Source of the DNA: Glutamicibacter sp. MNS18
GTDB lineage: Bacteria > Actinomycetota > Actinomycetes > Actinomycetales > Micrococcaceae
Assembly: GCF_026107515.2 (NCBI RefSeq)
Contig: NZ_JAPCHW010000004.1
Location: 124,001-188,000 of the forward strand
Direction of reading: 5' to 3'
Length of the DNA: 64,000 bases
The stretch's first letter is position 1, and every line of letters starts with the position of its first letter. Position numbers and translations under genes: made by a program. Below are positions 25,378 through 38,691 of the stretch, piece by piece. Under the pieces are notes generated by a model. It was not told the DNA's origin. It did not search any database and saw nothing but the letters and a program-made list of their open reading frames with translations.

Positions 25378-26709
25378 TCAGTCATCCTGCTGGTAGACGT
25401 CCGGGATGCCGTCCTTGTTCGCGTCCACGCGCTCACGTTCAGCGATCTCGCGGTACCGGCGATTGCGCGGTACCAGCCACAAGGCACCGAGAATCGCGGC
25501 CACCAGCGAACCGGCAAGGATCGCCACCTTGGCGTGTTCGTAGTGCTCGGACTGCAGCCCGAAGGACAATTCGGAGACCAACAGCGAAACGGTGAATCCG
25601 ATAGCGGCCAGCAGCGTCACGCCCAGCAGGTCGCCCCACTTGGTGTCCTTGTCCAAGGAAGCTTTGGTGAATTTGGTGACGATCCACGTTGCGCCCATGA
25701 TTCCGATCGGTTTGCCTAGAATCAGGCCCAAGACGATGCCCCAGAAGACCGGGTCGGTAAACAGTTCCGCGGCCGAATCCATGGAGATCACGGAGACGCC
25801 GGCGGCGAAGAAAGCGAACAATGGGATAGCGAAACCCGAGGACAGCGGCCGGAACCGGTGTTCGAACTCCTCGGCCAAACCGCGCCCACGGCCCGGGTGC
25901 CGGCGTTTGACCGGAACACAGAAGCCGAGCACCACACCGGCAATAGTGGCGTGGATCCCGGACCCGAAAATGAAGATCCAGGTGATCATTCCCAGGGGCA
26001 GCAGTAGCAACCAGGCCGCCCAGGCATGGTTGGCGAACAGCTTGCCGAAGGAATAAGCCAGGATTGTGAAGACGGCGATCGGGACCAAAGCCAGACCCAG
26101 GTAGTTAATTTGCAGGTCGTCGGTGAAGACGAAGGCGATGATCACGATGGCAATCAGATCGTCTACGACGGCCAGGGTCAACAGGAAGATCCGCAGGGGT
26201 GTGGGCAGCGAGGAGCCGATCACGGCCAGCACCGCCACCGCAAAGGCGATATCGGTAGCCGTGGGAATGGCCCAACCGCGTAGGGTTTCCTCCCCGGCGC
26301 TGAAGTTGATCGCGACGTAGATTAGCGCTGGTACCAGCACGCCACCGAAGGCGGCGGCGACGGGTACCACGGCCGTTTTGAAGTTCTTCAGATCGCCAAT
26401 GGCGAACTCCTTCTTCAGCTCCAGCCCAACCAGGAAGAAGAAGATCGCCAGCAAGGCGTCGGCAGCCCAGTGCCCGATGGACAATTCAAGGTTCACCCCG
26501 AACAGTTCGGGCCCGAACTTGAAGTCACGCAAGGCAAAGTAGGATTCGTGCCAGGGTGAGTTCGCCCACAGCAGGGCGAGGATCGCTCCGGCGATGAGCA
26601 GCATACCGCCCACGGTTTCCTTGCGCAGGATTTTGCCGATGCGGATGAACTCGGAGTAACTCGGCCGGGAAAACAGGGGCTGTTGCCCCGGTGTCTGTGG
26701 TTTTGCCAT
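25378..26709 (-). CDS. nhaA: Na+/H+ antiporter NhaA
   Basis: A 443-residue secondary transporter of the cytoplasmic membrane that exports sodium in exchange for protons. About twelve hydrophobic segments are visible. The two ion-binding aspartates are in [15 protein letters not shown], and [21 protein letters not shown] is the conserved discontinuous-helix region. The N-terminal [13 protein letters not shown] motif and the C-terminal hydrophilic tail are normal. The ATG start at 26709 has only a weak ribosome site. Confidence 0.93.
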   Translation of the reverse strand: MAKPQTPGQQPLFSRPSYSEFIRIGKILRKETVGGMLLIAGAILALLWANSPWHESYFALRDFKFGPELFGVNLELSIGHWAADALLAIFFFLVGLELKKEFAIGDLKNFKTAVVPVAAAFGGVLVPALIYVAINFSAGEETLRGWAIPTATDIAFAVAVLAVIGSSLPTPLRIFLLTLAVVDDLIAIVIIAFVFTDDLQINYLGLALVPIAVFTILAYSFGKLFANHAWAAWLLLLPLGMITWIFIFGSGIHATIAGVVLGFCVPVKRRHPGRGRGLAEEFEHRFRPLSSGFAIPLFAFFAAGVSVISMDSAAELFTDPVFWGIVLGLILGKPIGIMGATWIVTKFTKASLDKDTKWGDLLGVTLLAAIGFTVSLLVSELSFGLQSEHYEHAKVAILAGSLVAAILGALWLVPRNRRYREIAERERVDANKDGIPDVYQQDD

Positions 26710-26870
26710 TAAAGGGTCTCACTTACTACGTTAAATGAACTATTGCCGCCGACCAGACTTCCCGGCACACCAAGGTCTACAGTAGCGACATGCGGCGCAG
26801 GCCACAAGAAAGAGTCCGGAGGCCTTCCAGTGAAGGGCTCCGGACCGGGAATACTTCTGCGAGGCGAGAC

Positions 26871-27365
26871 CTATTTGGCCAGCCAGGCGTTTACCTGCGC
26901 GGCCTGCATGTTCAAGGCCTTGCCCAAATACGGTTCGGCGGCCGAGGCGATCTTTCCACCGATGAACGGGATGGAGGAGGAAACCTTCGCGTCGATGGAG
27001 AAGGTGCTGCCATCGGCTGTTGCGCTCAAGCTCTCCGACCCGCTGACGCTGACCGGAACCCCTGCGACCGCGATGCTGACCGCGGCGGTGCGGTTTCCGG
27101 CGCTATCCGGGGCGCTCCATTTTTCCGTCTGGGTCACCTCGACCGAGGAACCCACAAACTTCTTCGCCATATCTGGCACCCGGTCAGTGGGCAGGGCGCG
27201 CACTGACACCAGGGTGAAGGACCCGGCGGTGTCCCCGGAGACCGAGAAATCGGTCAAGGTGCCCTTGGCCAGCGAAGTCAGGTGCTCGGCGAACCCGCGG
27301 TCGGTGAGCGTGGTGATGACGTCCTGGGTCGAATGGGGCATTTGCGTGCTTGCGTTCAGTGCCAT
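26871..27365 (-). CDS. DUF2505 domain-containing protein
   Basis: A 164-residue soluble protein that begins MALNASTQMPHSTQDVITTLTD and ends GKALNMQAAQVNAWLAK, matching the actinobacterial DUF2505 family, which is probably of the SRPBCC lipid-binding type fold. Its role is unknown. It is transcribed alone, divergent from the mfd region and separated from nhaA by 161 bases. Confidence 0.75.
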   Translation of the reverse strand: MALNASTQMPHSTQDVITTLTDRGFAEHLTSLAKGTLTDFSVSGDTAGSFTLVSVRALPTDRVPDMAKKFVGSSVEVTQTEKWSAPDSAGNRTAAVSIAVAGVPVSVSGSESLSATADGSTFSIDAKVSSSIPFIGGKIASAAEPYLGKALNMQAAQVNAWLAK

Positions 27366-27479
27366 GGATGTGTTGCCAATCCTTCATAAGTCGCAGCGGG
27401 TAACCACCGGCCTGCGAAGCCGGTGAATCGAACAGACTCCAGCCTACCGGCCATGAATGGTTAGGTAGGCTAGGAGGGC

Positions 27480-27589
27480 ATGATGAAACGCCATTTGTCC
27501 CGAAGAGCGACCGCCATTCCTATTGCGGTCGCTACTGGAGTTGGATGGCCGGGTATGAGAGACCTGTTGCGAGAGGACCGCCAACTTAA

Positions 27590-27593
<4 letters not shown>
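27480..27593 (+). CDS. Upstream open frame of 37 codons overlapping the mfd start (candidate leader peptide)
   Basis: Starting at ATG 27480, directly followed by a second ATG, the frame encodes MMKRHLSRRATAIPIAV and a further 20 residues, and stops at TGA 27591-27593, so that its stop overlaps the mfd ATG as ATGA. An AGGAGGG stands at 27472-27478, and TAGGCT at 27466-27471 could be a -10 for a transcript beginning at the first ATG. Inside the frame, AGCGACCGC and GCGGTCGCT form a perfect nine-base-pair hairpin (27506-27514, 27525-27533). It could be a regulatory leader or simply a coupling device for mfd. The peptide resembles nothing recognised. Confidence 0.45.
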
Positions 27594-31198
<3,605 letters not shown>

Positions 31199-31294
31199 AA
31201 CCGCGTCCACGGTTGGGGGATCCGGGTACCGCGTCTACCGGCGCGGCACCCTTCACCGCAGGTGATGGAAGGATCACGGATGCTCCTCCCGTAG

Positions 31295-31342
31295 CATGCC
31301 GATGGCGGGTAGTTCCCTGAGGAACTACCCGCCATCGGCATG
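31295..31342. terminator. Perfect 22-bp hairpin between mfd and the convergent small membrane gene
   Basis: The arms 31295-31316 and 31321-31342 are exactly complementary over 22 bases around the loop CTGA. It lies about 100 bases after mfd and 50 bases after the stop of the convergent gene, so it probably ends transcription from both sides. There is no T tract. Confidence 0.75.
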
Positions 31343-31392
31343 TCGGTGCTAGGTGGGGCTTGCTACCCCACGATTCGCGTGCCGGCCAGGTG

Positions 31393-31638
31393 CTACTTGC
31401 TTTCCTTGAAGGCAGGCTCCGAGGAATCGGCACGGCCCATGAAGTGCATCGGGATGGCGAATGCCAAAGACACCAGCAGGAAACAAGCGATCGATGGAAT
31501 CCAAGCCTGTTCCAGCGTCCAGAACGACAGTGAGTAGATGCCGGCCCCGAACAAGACGAGGAAAATCACGAAGTTGACGATGTTGCCAGCCAGGCGCCCC
31601 TCGCCGGAATGGGCGACGTTCTTGCCGTTCGAGTACAC
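31393..31638 (-). CDS. Small membrane protein of 81 residues
   Basis: Two hydrophobic segments (IVNFVIFLVLFGAGIYSL and WIPSIACFLLVSLAFAIPMHF) with a polar N-terminus and a charged C-terminus. The start codon is GTG at 31638, eight bases after AAGGAG. It is next to deoC on the same strand, 34 bases downstream, so may share its transcript. No family was recognised. Confidence 0.65.
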   Translation of the reverse strand: MYSNGKNVAHSGEGRLAGNIVNFVIFLVLFGAGIYSLSFWTLEQAWIPSIACFLLVSLAFAIPMHFMGRADSSEPAFKESK

Positions 31639-31672
31639 TTTTTCTCCTTGTGGAACGAGTGGTCGCGTCCGG

Positions 31673-32359
31673 TTAGTAGCCGGAACCGCTTTGTCCTCCC
31701 TCTAGGATAGCAACTCCTGAGCTGGAACCCAGACGTGTTGCGCCGGCGGCAATCATGGCCCGAGCGGTTTCGGCGCTGCGGACTCCTCCGGAGGCCTTGA
31801 CACCCAGATCCGGGCCGACGGTGCGGCGCATCAGATCCACATCCTCCACGGTGGCACCACCGCTGGAAAAGCCGGTGGAGGTCTTCACGAAATCCGCACC
31901 GGCGGCCTTGGCTGACTCGCAGGCCAGGACCTTGGCGGTCTCGTCAAGCAAGCAGGTTTCGATGATGACCTTCAAGATCGCGCCGCCTTCGTGCGCCGCC
32001 TGGGCAACAGCGAAAATGTCGTTGACCAGGGCGTCCCTGTCACCGCGAAGGGCTGCGGCGACATCGATGACCATGTCGATCTCGTTGGCTCCATCGGCTA
32101 CGGCCTGTTTCGTTTCGAAAACCTTGGCCGCAGTGGTGGTAGCGCCCAATGGGAAACCGATCACCGAACAGGTCAGTACGGTGCTGTCCTCCAGTTCATG
32201 GGCCACCGTGGAAACCCAGAGCGGGTTCACGCACACGGATTTGAAGTTGTACTGCTTGGCTTCGGAGCAGATCTGCACGATCTGCTCCCGTGAGGCGTTT
32301 TGGGCCAGCAGGGTGTGATCGATGTAACCGGCGATTTCCTGGAGCGTCAGTTCAGACAT
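31673..32359 (-). CDS. deoC: Deoxyribose-phosphate aldolase
   Basis: DeoC splits deoxyribose-5-phosphate into acetaldehyde and glyceraldehyde-3-phosphate. The Schiff-base lysine is Lys159 in [13 protein letters not shown], with GVKASGGVR supplying the second lysine. The class I aldolase barrel has the expected length (228 aa). GAGG lies six bases before the ATG at 32359; the ATG at 32365 would sit on that site and is less likely. It is 11 bases downstream of the mutase gene, and with the phosphorylase upstream forms a nucleoside-breakdown route. Confidence 0.94.
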   Translation of the reverse strand: MSELTLQEIAGYIDHTLLAQNASREQIVQICSEAKQYNFKSVCVNPLWVSTVAHELEDSTVLTCSVIGFPLGATTTAAKVFETKQAVADGANEIDMVIDVAAALRGDRDALVNDIFAVAQAAHEGGAILKVIIETCLLDETAKVLACESAKAAGADFVKTSTGFSSGGATVEDVDLMRRTVGPDLGVKASGGVRSAETARAMIAAGATRLGSSSGVAILEGGQSGSGY

Positions 32360-32370
32360 GTTCATCCTCG

Positions 32371-34134
32371 TTAAATTGTTGGAGTTTCGGTATTCATCTC
32401 TGGCAGATCAGCGAAGAAGGTTGCCAACTCGGTTTTGATCAGCGCACATTCATTCTGGGCGTGCTCGCGTAGTGTAGCCAACGAATCCCCGGGGCCCACC
32501 GGTGCCACCGTTTCGATATAGCATTTGAGCTTCGGTTCGGTGCCCGAGGGGCGCACGATCACCCGGGCACGGTTGGCGGTGTGCAGCACCACGGCATCGG
32601 TAGCCGGAAGGTCGGCACTGGCCCGGGTCAGGTCCACGACCTCGGTAATCCTGGACCCTGCCAGTTCCAACGGGGCACTGGTGCGTACCCGTTGCATCAA
32701 TACGCCTATGCGCGACAGGTCGGTAAAGCGCAGGGACAGCTGGTCGGTGATGTGTACCCCATGGGCTACTGCCAGCTCGTCCAGCCGTTGCAACAACGAG
32801 GAACCGGCTTCCTTGAGCAGGCTGGCTAGTTCGGCCAGCACCAGGCCCGCGGAGATCCCGTCCTTGTCGCGGACCAGTTCCGGGGCTACGCAGTAGCCCA
32901 GCGCCTCCTCGTAACCGAATCCCAGCTGGCGAACCCGGGAGATCCACTTGAAGCCGGTCAACGTCTCGCTATGTGCGCGGTTCGCGGCCGCGGCGATGGA
33001 AGCCAGCATCCGGGAAGAGACGATGGAGTTGGCCAGCACCTTCTCGGGTTCCAACCGGATCGACAGGTAGTCGCCAAGCAGCCACCCCACTTCATCCCCG
33101 CGCAACATCCGCCACCCGTGGGCGGTGGCCACGGCCGCGGCGCAGCGATCGGCGTCCGGGTCATTGGCGATCACCAGATCGGCGTCGAGCTTCGCAGCCA
33201 GGGCCAGGGACAGGTCGATGGCACCGGGTTCCTCGGGGTTGGGAAACTGCACGGTGGGGAAGTCCGGGTCAGGTGCGGCCTGTTCGGCCACCTGGTGGGT
33301 ATCACTGAACCCGGCGTTGGCCAGTGCCTGGGCCATGGCATGCCCGCCGACCCCGTGCATGGCACTGAGCACGATGCGCAGCTGGGACCGGGTCCGGGCG
33401 TTATCCTCGCCGGGGGAAGGTATCACCGAGGCGATGGCGGCCAGGTAGGCAGCCTCGATATCACCCGGTTCCCCGGCACCCGGAAGTACGGTCCACCCCG
33501 TCGTGGCCAGGGGAATCTCGTGGATCGGCTCATCGTGGAGGATCAGCGAGGCGATCTCCGAATCGATCGGAGCAACGATCTGGGCCCCACGTCCTTCCTC
33601 ATCGGTGACCCTGCCGCCCACGTAGACCTTGTACCCGTTATCCTCGGGAGGGTTGTGGCTGGCGGTGACCATCACCCCGGCCTCGGCATCCAGAGTGCGT
33701 ACGGCCCAGGCCAGTACCGGGGTCGGCAGGGCCGAAGGCATCAGGTACACCTCGAATCCGGCAGCGGTGAAGATCGCGGCAGAGTCCTCGGCGAACTCGC
33801 GGGAGTTGTACCGGGCATCGAATCCCACCACCACCTTGGGGCGGTAGCTCCCGGCAGCCCGGTTGGCCAGGAACCGAACGATTCCGGAGGCGGTGCGCCG
33901 GACCACCATGCGGTTCATCCGCATCGGCCCGGCACCCAGGGCCGCACGCAACCCAGCGGTTCCGAAGGCCAGGTTTCCGCAGAAACGATCGGCGAGCTCG
34001 GCCAGGGCCGCCGCGTCGGCGGATCGAGCCCGCGTGAGAAGCGCGTTCAGCTCACGGCGGGTCTGCGGATCCGGGTCGTCGGACGCCCAGGCGCTGGCCA
34101 CGGTCAGTAGCCGGTTGGTCTCGGGGGTTTGCAT
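32371..34134 (-). CDS. Phospho-sugar mutase (phosphohexomutase/phosphopentomutase, PgcA-like)
   Basis: An alpha-D-phosphohexomutase superfamily enzyme of 587 residues. The phosphoserine loop is [16 protein letters not shown], the metal-binding loop is [15 protein letters not shown], the sugar-binding loop is near [21 protein letters not shown], and the phosphate-binding loop is [13 protein letters not shown]. The length fits the PgcA/PGM2 branch rather than ManB, a branch that includes phosphopentomutases. Placement between punA and deoC supports conversion of (deoxy)ribose-1-phosphate to the 5-phosphate, which is inference. The start is an ATG at 34134. Confidence 0.88.
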   Translation of the reverse strand: MQTPETNRLLTVASAWASDDPDPQTRRELNALLTRARSADAAALAELADRFCGNLAFGTAGLRAALGAGPMRMNRMVVRRTASGIVRFLANRAAGSYRPKVVVGFDARYNSREFAEDSAAIFTAAGFEVYLMPSALPTPVLAWAVRTLDAEAGVMVTASHNPPEDNGYKVYVGGRVTDEEGRGAQIVAPIDSEIASLILHDEPIHEIPLATTGWTVLPGAGEPGDIEAAYLAAIASVIPSPGEDNARTRSQLRIVLSAMHGVGGHAMAQALANAGFSDTHQVAEQAAPDPDFPTVQFPNPEEPGAIDLSLALAAKLDADLVIANDPDADRCAAAVATAHGWRMLRGDEVGWLLGDYLSIRLEPEKVLANSIVSSRMLASIAAAANRAHSETLTGFKWISRVRQLGFGYEEALGYCVAPELVRDKDGISAGLVLAELASLLKEAGSSLLQRLDELAVAHGVHITDQLSLRFTDLSRIGVLMQRVRTSAPLELAGSRITEVVDLTRASADLPATDAVVLHTANRARVIVRPSGTEPKLKCYIETVAPVGPGDSLATLREHAQNECALIKTELATFFADLPEMNTETPTI

Positions 34135-34191
34135 CGGAAAATGCCTGCCTTTATGGGGTGCGGGAGTTGGTGACGTGCAAACACGTCGGGG

Positions 34192-35001
34192 CTAGAAACG
34201 GGCGATGATCTCCGCCAGCAGCCTGGAGATGTGTGGGCCGGCAGCCTGTCCGGCCTCGATGACCTCCTCATGGCTCAGCGGCACCTCGCTGATTCCGGCG
34301 GCCAGGTTGGTCACCAGTGAGATCCCGAAGACCTCCATCCCGGCGTGGCGGGCGGCAATGGCTTCCAAGGCGGTGGACATGCCCACCAGGTCGGCACCGA
34401 TCACCTTCGCGTACCGCACCTCGGCTGGGGTTTCATAGTGAGGTCCGGTGAACTGGGCGTACACACCCTCATTCAGACTCGGATCCACTTCACGGGCAAT
34501 GGCACGCAACCGTGAGGAATACAAATCTGTCAGGTCCACGAAAGTGGCACCTTCCAGCGGGGAAGTGGCGGTCAGGTTGATGTGGTCGGAGATCAGTACC
34601 GGGGTGCCCGGGGTCCATGCAGGATTCAGCCCGCCGCACCCGTTGGTGAGCACCAGTTGCGAGCAGCCGGCCGCCGCGGCGGTGCGGATCGGGTGAACCA
34701 CCGAGCGTACCCCGCGTCCCTCGTAGAAGTGCGTACGCGCCCCCAGTACCAGTACCCGCTTTCCGGTGGGGGTCAGGATGGAGGCGATATGGCCCTTGTG
34801 TCCCGGCACGGCCGGGGCATGGAAGCCGGGAATCTGGGCGGCATCCAGGGTGTGGGTGGTTTCACCAATCAGCTCGGCGGCCTGGCCCCAACCGGAGCCG
34901 AGCACCACCGCGGTGTCGTGCTGCGCCACCCCGGTGGCCTGGGCGATGGCGGCCGCGGCTTCGCTGGCCAGGGCAATGGGATCAATGTCGAAAGTAGTCA
35001 C
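34192..35001 (-). CDS. punA: Purine nucleoside phosphorylase
   Basis: Cleaves purine (deoxy)nucleosides with phosphate to base and (deoxy)ribose-1-phosphate. The 269-residue protein belongs to the trimeric PNP class: VVLGSGWGQ, HKGHIASIL, GARTHFYEGRG, LTNGCGGLNP, and the substrate-binding TGPHYETPAEVR and VGMSTALEAIAARH. The start is GTG 35001, six bases downstream of TAGCGT, consistent with leaderless expression. It leads the punA-mutase-deoC gene set. Confidence 0.93.
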   Translation of the reverse strand: MTTFDIDPIALASEAAAAIAQATGVAQHDTAVVLGSGWGQAAELIGETTHTLDAAQIPGFHAPAVPGHKGHIASILTPTGKRVLVLGARTHFYEGRGVRSVVHPIRTAAAAGCSQLVLTNGCGGLNPAWTPGTPVLISDHINLTATSPLEGATFVDLTDLYSSRLRAIAREVDPSLNEGVYAQFTGPHYETPAEVRYAKVIGADLVGMSTALEAIAARHAGMEVFGISLVTNLAAGISEVPLSHEEVIEAGQAAGPHISRLLAEIIARF

Positions 35002-35007
35002 TGTATT

Positions 35008-35037
35008 ACGCTACCGTCCGGTATGCGATTTTGTCAG
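35008..35037 (-). promoter_or_regulatory. Promoter of punA giving a leaderless message
   Basis: On the minus strand, CTGACA (35032-35037), an 18-base spacer and TAGCGT (35008-35013) precede the GTG start by six bases, placing the transcription start at the codon itself. Confidence 0.55.
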
Positions 35038-35110
35038 TTGTCCATCGGCTGATATCGGCGGAACTGGACGAAGGTGCGCCGAAGCGGCCAAATGAGAGAC
35101 AATGGAGTAC

Positions 35111-36514
35111 GTGAGCACACAACGCAGGATTGAAGCAACCAGACTTGTCATTATCGGCGGCGGACCCGGCGGCTATGAAGCCGCCATCGGGGCCGCCCAG
35201 CTGGGTGCCAACGTCACCATTGTCGAACGGGCCGGGATGGGCGGTTCGGCGGTCTTGACCGACGTGGTCCCCTCGAAGACCCTGATCGCCACGGCCGATG
35301 TGGTGCGCCGGGCCAAGCATTCATCGAGTTTCGGGGTGATGATCGAGGGCCTGGACAACGCGGAAACCGACTTTGCCGTGGTCAACCACCGCCTGTTGGA
35401 CCTGGCCAAGGAGCAGTCCGCGGATATCCGTAACGGGTTGGAACGCGCCGGGGTGCGCATCATTATCGGTGAGGGTCGCCTGCTCGATGCCCACACGGTA
35501 GAGGTCAATCGCCCCGACGGGAGTACCGAAACCCTGGACGCCGACGCGGTCCTGCTGGCCACCGGCGCCCACCCCCGCGAGCTTCCCACCGCCAAGCCGG
35601 ATGGCGAGCGGATCTTCAACTGGACCCAGATCTACAACATGAACGAGGTGCCCGAGCACCTGATCGTCATCGGTTCCGGTGTCACCGGAGCCGAATTCGC
35701 CTCGGCTTACAACCTGCTCGGTGCCAAGGTCACCCTGGTTTCCTCCCGTGACCGGGTGCTACCCGGCGAGGACGCCGATGCGGCCGGGGTGCTGGAGGAT
35801 GTCTTCAAGCGCAATGGCCTGAACGTGGTCTCCCAGGCCCGCGCCGAGGCGGTCACCCGTGACGGGGACAAGGTGCTGGTCACCCTGGCCGACGGGCGCA
35901 TATTGGAAGGCAGCCATTGCCTGGTTGCGGTGGGTTCCATCCCGAATACCAAGGGGCTGGGGCTGGAGGAAGCCGGCGTGCAGCTGACCGAGTCCGGCCA
36001 TATCAAGGTCGATGGCGTTTCACGCACTACCGCGAACAACGTCTACGCGGCCGGGGACTGCACCGGCATCTTCGCGCTGGCTTCGGTTGCGGCCATGCAG
36101 GGGCGCATCGCCGTGGCCCACCTGCTGGGGGACTCGGTCAAGCCGATCAACCTCAACCTGGTGTCCTCGAACATCTTCACCTCCCCGGAGATCGCCACAG
36201 TGGGAGTCTCCCAACGGGCCGTGGCCGAGGGCAAGTACCAGGCGAATATCGTCAAGGTCGACCTGGCCACCAATGCCCGGGCCAAGATGATGAATATGGA
36301 AGAGGGATTCGTCAAGATCGTCTCCCGCAAAGGCTCGGGGACCGTGATCGGCGGCGTGGTGGTCGCCCCGCGCGCCAGCGAGTTGATCTATTCCCTGGCG
36401 CTGGCCGTGCAGAACAACCTGCATGTGGATGACGTGGCCGAAACCTTCACCGTCTACCCGTCGCTGGCGGGTTCGCTGGCCGAGGCTGCGCGACGCCTGC
36501 ACCGCCACATGTAG
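35111..36514 (+). CDS. lpdA: LpdA-type NAD(P)H-quinone dehydrogenase (flavoprotein disulfide reductase family without the redox disulfide)
   Basis: A flavoprotein with the lipoamide-dehydrogenase fold. FAD-binding VIIGGGPGGYEAA and NAD(P)-binding VIGSGVTGAEFASAY are present, as is VYAAGDCTG. The position of the redox CxxxxC reads MGGSAVLTDVVPSK, with no cysteine, and the C-terminal His-Glu region is YPSLAGSLAE. This matches mycobacterial LpdA (Rv3303c), which reduces quinones rather than disulfides. GTG 35111 is seven bases after GACAAT (35098-35103), a leaderless arrangement; the ATG at 35102 in the same frame is the alternative. It diverges from punA. Confidence 0.88.
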   Translation: MSTQRRIEATRLVIIGGGPGGYEAAIGAAQLGANVTIVERAGMGGSAVLTDVVPSKTLIATADVVRRAKHSSSFGVMIEGLDNAETDFAVVNHRLLDLAKEQSADIRNGLERAGVRIIIGEGRLLDAHTVEVNRPDGSTETLDADAVLLATGAHPRELPTAKPDGERIFNWTQIYNMNEVPEHLIVIGSGVTGAEFASAYNLLGAKVTLVSSRDRVLPGEDADAAGVLEDVFKRNGLNVVSQARAEAVTRDGDKVLVTLADGRILEGSHCLVAVGSIPNTKGLGLEEAGVQLTESGHIKVDGVSRTTANNVYAAGDCTGIFALASVAAMQGRIAVAHLLGDSVKPINLNLVSSNIFTSPEIATVGVSQRAVAEGKYQANIVKVDLATNARAKMMNMEEGFVKIVSRKGSGTVIGGVVVAPRASELIYSLALAVQNNLHVDDVAETFTVYPSLAGSLAEAARRLHRHM

Positions 36515-36578
36515 ACCCGTTCGCGGACGGTCCGGTGGACTGGATACCAGCTACCGTACCGATCCGCCGACATGGTCT

Positions 36579-37040
36579 TCAAGATAACGCTGAAGGTTGG
36601 CCAGGGAGTGAGGACATGCCCTGCTGGTGATCTGCCGGCGGGATTCCCCTGGGGACATTCTCGGCTGTCATGCCCAGCAGGCGGCCCTCCACCGTCGGCT
36701 CGATCCGCCAGGCAATGGTCATCCTCCCGGAGTAGGCCGGGTCCCCGGATACGAATCGAACCGCGAATCCGAAGCAGCGTTCAGGAAGCATCTCGGTGAC
36801 CTTGCCCGGGATGCGATCGTGATCGGCGCCGGTCCTACCCACGGCGGAGCCTGCATCCAGATAGGTCAGGATGATCTCCACGCGGCCTCCGATCCAGGGT
36901 TCGAAGGCGGCAACCTTGCCTGTCATCCCCTTCGGTGGCAGCCAGGTGGCCACCGCCGACCCTTCGGTCAATGCATTGAAGACCGTGTGTGGCGGGTCGG
37001 GAAATGCCCGCGACACTCTGTCGATGCGTGTCGTGGGCAC
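36579..37040 (-). CDS. SRPBCC / AHSA1-type protein with a probable 3' frameshift
   Basis: The N-terminal TTRIDRVSRAFPDPPHTVF and VATWLPPKGMTGKVAAFEPW mark an Aha1-like START-fold protein, usually about 150-160 residues with a closing helix of the form SSLANLxxYLE. Here the frame ends SSLPGQPSALS, while the next frame reads LANLQRYLEDHVGGSVR and stops at 36551. One extra base near 36607 would explain this. The gene is either a sequencing-error case, a recent pseudogene, or a protein with an altered tail. GTG 37040 is the start. Function in the cell is unknown. Confidence 0.7.
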   Translation of the reverse strand: MPTTRIDRVSRAFPDPPHTVFNALTEGSAVATWLPPKGMTGKVAAFEPWIGGRVEIILTYLDAGSAVGRTGADHDRIPGKVTEMLPERCFGFAVRFVSGDPAYSGRMTIAWRIEPTVEGRLLGMTAENVPRGIPPADHQQGMSSLPGQPSALS

Positions 37041-37138
37041 AGCCTAGCGGGATAACGGGCAATGAACCGGCCAACGTGTTTATCGAATTTAACGAATCCC
37101 GGGATTTCCGCCTGTTTGGGCAGCACCACGATCCACAG

Positions 37139-37198
37139 GTCCACATTTTGGACACCCGAATCCAATATCTGGACAAGTGCGAGTAGCCTGAATAAGTA
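37139..37198 (+). promoter_or_regulatory. Promoter and possible operator of the MHS transporter gene
   Basis: TGGACA (37170-37175), a 17-base spacer and TAAGTA (37193-37198) form a promoter. Just upstream, GTCCA and TGGAC (37139-37153) make an inverted repeat, and the same TGGAC half-site recurs inside the -35, so a repressor or activator could bind both. Confidence 0.45.
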
Positions 37199-37238
37199 CG
37201 ATTTATGATTCTTCACGCACCTCAGAGGAGACGCACCC

Positions 37239-38627
37239 ATGTCTCAGGTCAGTAACCAGGCACCACCGAAGGAGAACACGCGTGGCCGCGTGCTTTTCGC
37301 TTCAATGATCGGCACGACTGTCGAGTTCTTCGACTTCTATGCCTACGCCACCGCATCGGTTCTGGTCTTTCCAGCCTTGTTCTTCCCGAACGCCACGACC
37401 ATCAATGCGATCCTTTCCTCCTTCGCGATCTTTGGTGTTGCCTTCCTGGCACGTCCACTGGGCTCGATCGTCTTCGGGCACTACGGTGACAAGCTGGGGC
37501 GCAAGGGCACCCTGGTTGCTTCCCTGCTGACCATGGGCATCGCCACCTTCCTGATCGGCTTCCTGCCACCGGCACAGGGCAACTGGGTTATCCTGGCACC
37601 GACCCTGCTGGTGCTGTTGCGCTTCGCCCAGGGCCTGGCACTGGGTGGCGAATGGTCCGGTGCCGCATTGCTGGCCACCGAGAACGCCCCGAAGAACCGT
37701 CGGGCCGTCTACGGTACCTTCCCGCAACTCGGCGCTCCGGTTGGGTTCATCATCGCGAACCTGATGTTCGTGGTCCTGCAGACCCAGCTGTCGCCCGAAG
37801 CATTCCTGGCCTGGGGCTGGCGCGTGCCGTTCTGGTTCTCCCTGGTCATGGTGATCATCGGTTTGTGGGTCCGCCTGAAGCTGGTTGAATCCAACTCCTT
37901 CCAGAAGGTCGTCGAGCAGAAGAAGGTCGTCAAGTCACCGATCAGCGTGACCATGAGGAAACATTGGCGCCCGGTGATTGCCGGCACCTTCATCATGTTT
38001 GCCACCTATGTGCTCTTCTACCTGATGACCTCCTTCACCTTGACCTACGGCACGGCTCCGGCAACCGAGGAGCAGGCGCGCGCCGCGGCCGAGGCTTCGG
38101 GAAAGACCTTCGATCCGGCCGGCTTCGTCCCCGGCCTTGGCATCGACCGGCCGGAGTTCCTGACAATGCTGATCATCGGTGTGGTTTTCTTCGGTATCTT
38201 CACGATGGTCTCCGGCCCCTTGGCCGAAAAATACGGCCGCCGCAAGTTCCTGATCTACGTCTCTCTGGCCATCCTGGTGTTTGGTTTGGCCTGGACCCTG
38301 TTCTTCGGACCGGGCAAGGGCGCCGCCATGGCCGGTTTGATTGTGGGCTTCACGCTGATGGGCCTGACTTTCGGTCCAATGGCCGCCTACCTGCCTGAGC
38401 TGTTCCCCTCCAACGTCCGCTACACCGGTTCGGCCGTGGCCTACAACCTGTCTTCGGTCCTTGGCGCCGCACCGGCTTCCTTCGTGGCGATCGCCCTCTG
38501 GAGTGCCGGCAGTGGAAGCACCCTCGGGGTCGGAATCTACCTGGCTGCCGGGGCCGTCGCGACACTGATCGCGCTGTTCATGACCCGCGATACCAAGGAC
38601 ATCGATATCGAGAATTACGTCGACTAA
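37239..38627 (+). CDS. MFS transporter, metabolite:H+ symporter (MHS) family
   Basis: A 462-residue transporter with twelve hydrophobic segments. The MHS signatures are clear: GTTVEFFDFYAYATASVLVF in helix 1, GHYGDKLGRKGTL in the helix 2-3 loop, RFAQGLALGGEWSGA in helix 4, and YLPELFPSNVRYTGSAVAYNL late in the protein. Family members import shikimate, alpha-ketoglutarate, proline/betaine or citrate with protons; the substrate here is unknown. The start has a GAGGAG site. The gene stands alone and ends in a strong hairpin. Confidence 0.88.
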   Translation: MSQVSNQAPPKENTRGRVLFASMIGTTVEFFDFYAYATASVLVFPALFFPNATTINAILSSFAIFGVAFLARPLGSIVFGHYGDKLGRKGTLVASLLTMGIATFLIGFLPPAQGNWVILAPTLLVLLRFAQGLALGGEWSGAALLATENAPKNRRAVYGTFPQLGAPVGFIIANLMFVVLQTQLSPEAFLAWGWRVPFWFSLVMVIIGLWVRLKLVESNSFQKVVEQKKVVKSPISVTMRKHWRPVIAGTFIMFATYVLFYLMTSFTLTYGTAPATEEQARAAAEASGKTFDPAGFVPGLGIDRPEFLTMLIIGVVFFGIFTMVSGPLAEKYGRRKFLIYVSLAILVFGLAWTLFFGPGKGAAMAGLIVGFTLMGLTFGPMAAYLPELFPSNVRYTGSAVAYNLSSVLGAAPASFVAIALWSAGSGSTLGVGIYLAAGAVATLIALFMTRDTKDIDIENYVD

Positions 38628-38653
38628 CCCTGACGAGGTTTCTCGTGCTGAAA

Positions 38654-38691
38654 GTGCGGCCGGTGGTTCCCCTGCGAACTACCGGCCGCAC
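38654..38691 (+). terminator. Hairpin terminator after the MHS transporter
   Basis: A 16-bp stem with one wobble pair (arms 38654-38669 and 38676-38691), a six-base loop, then CCATTTT. It lies 27 bases after the stop. Confidence 0.85.
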
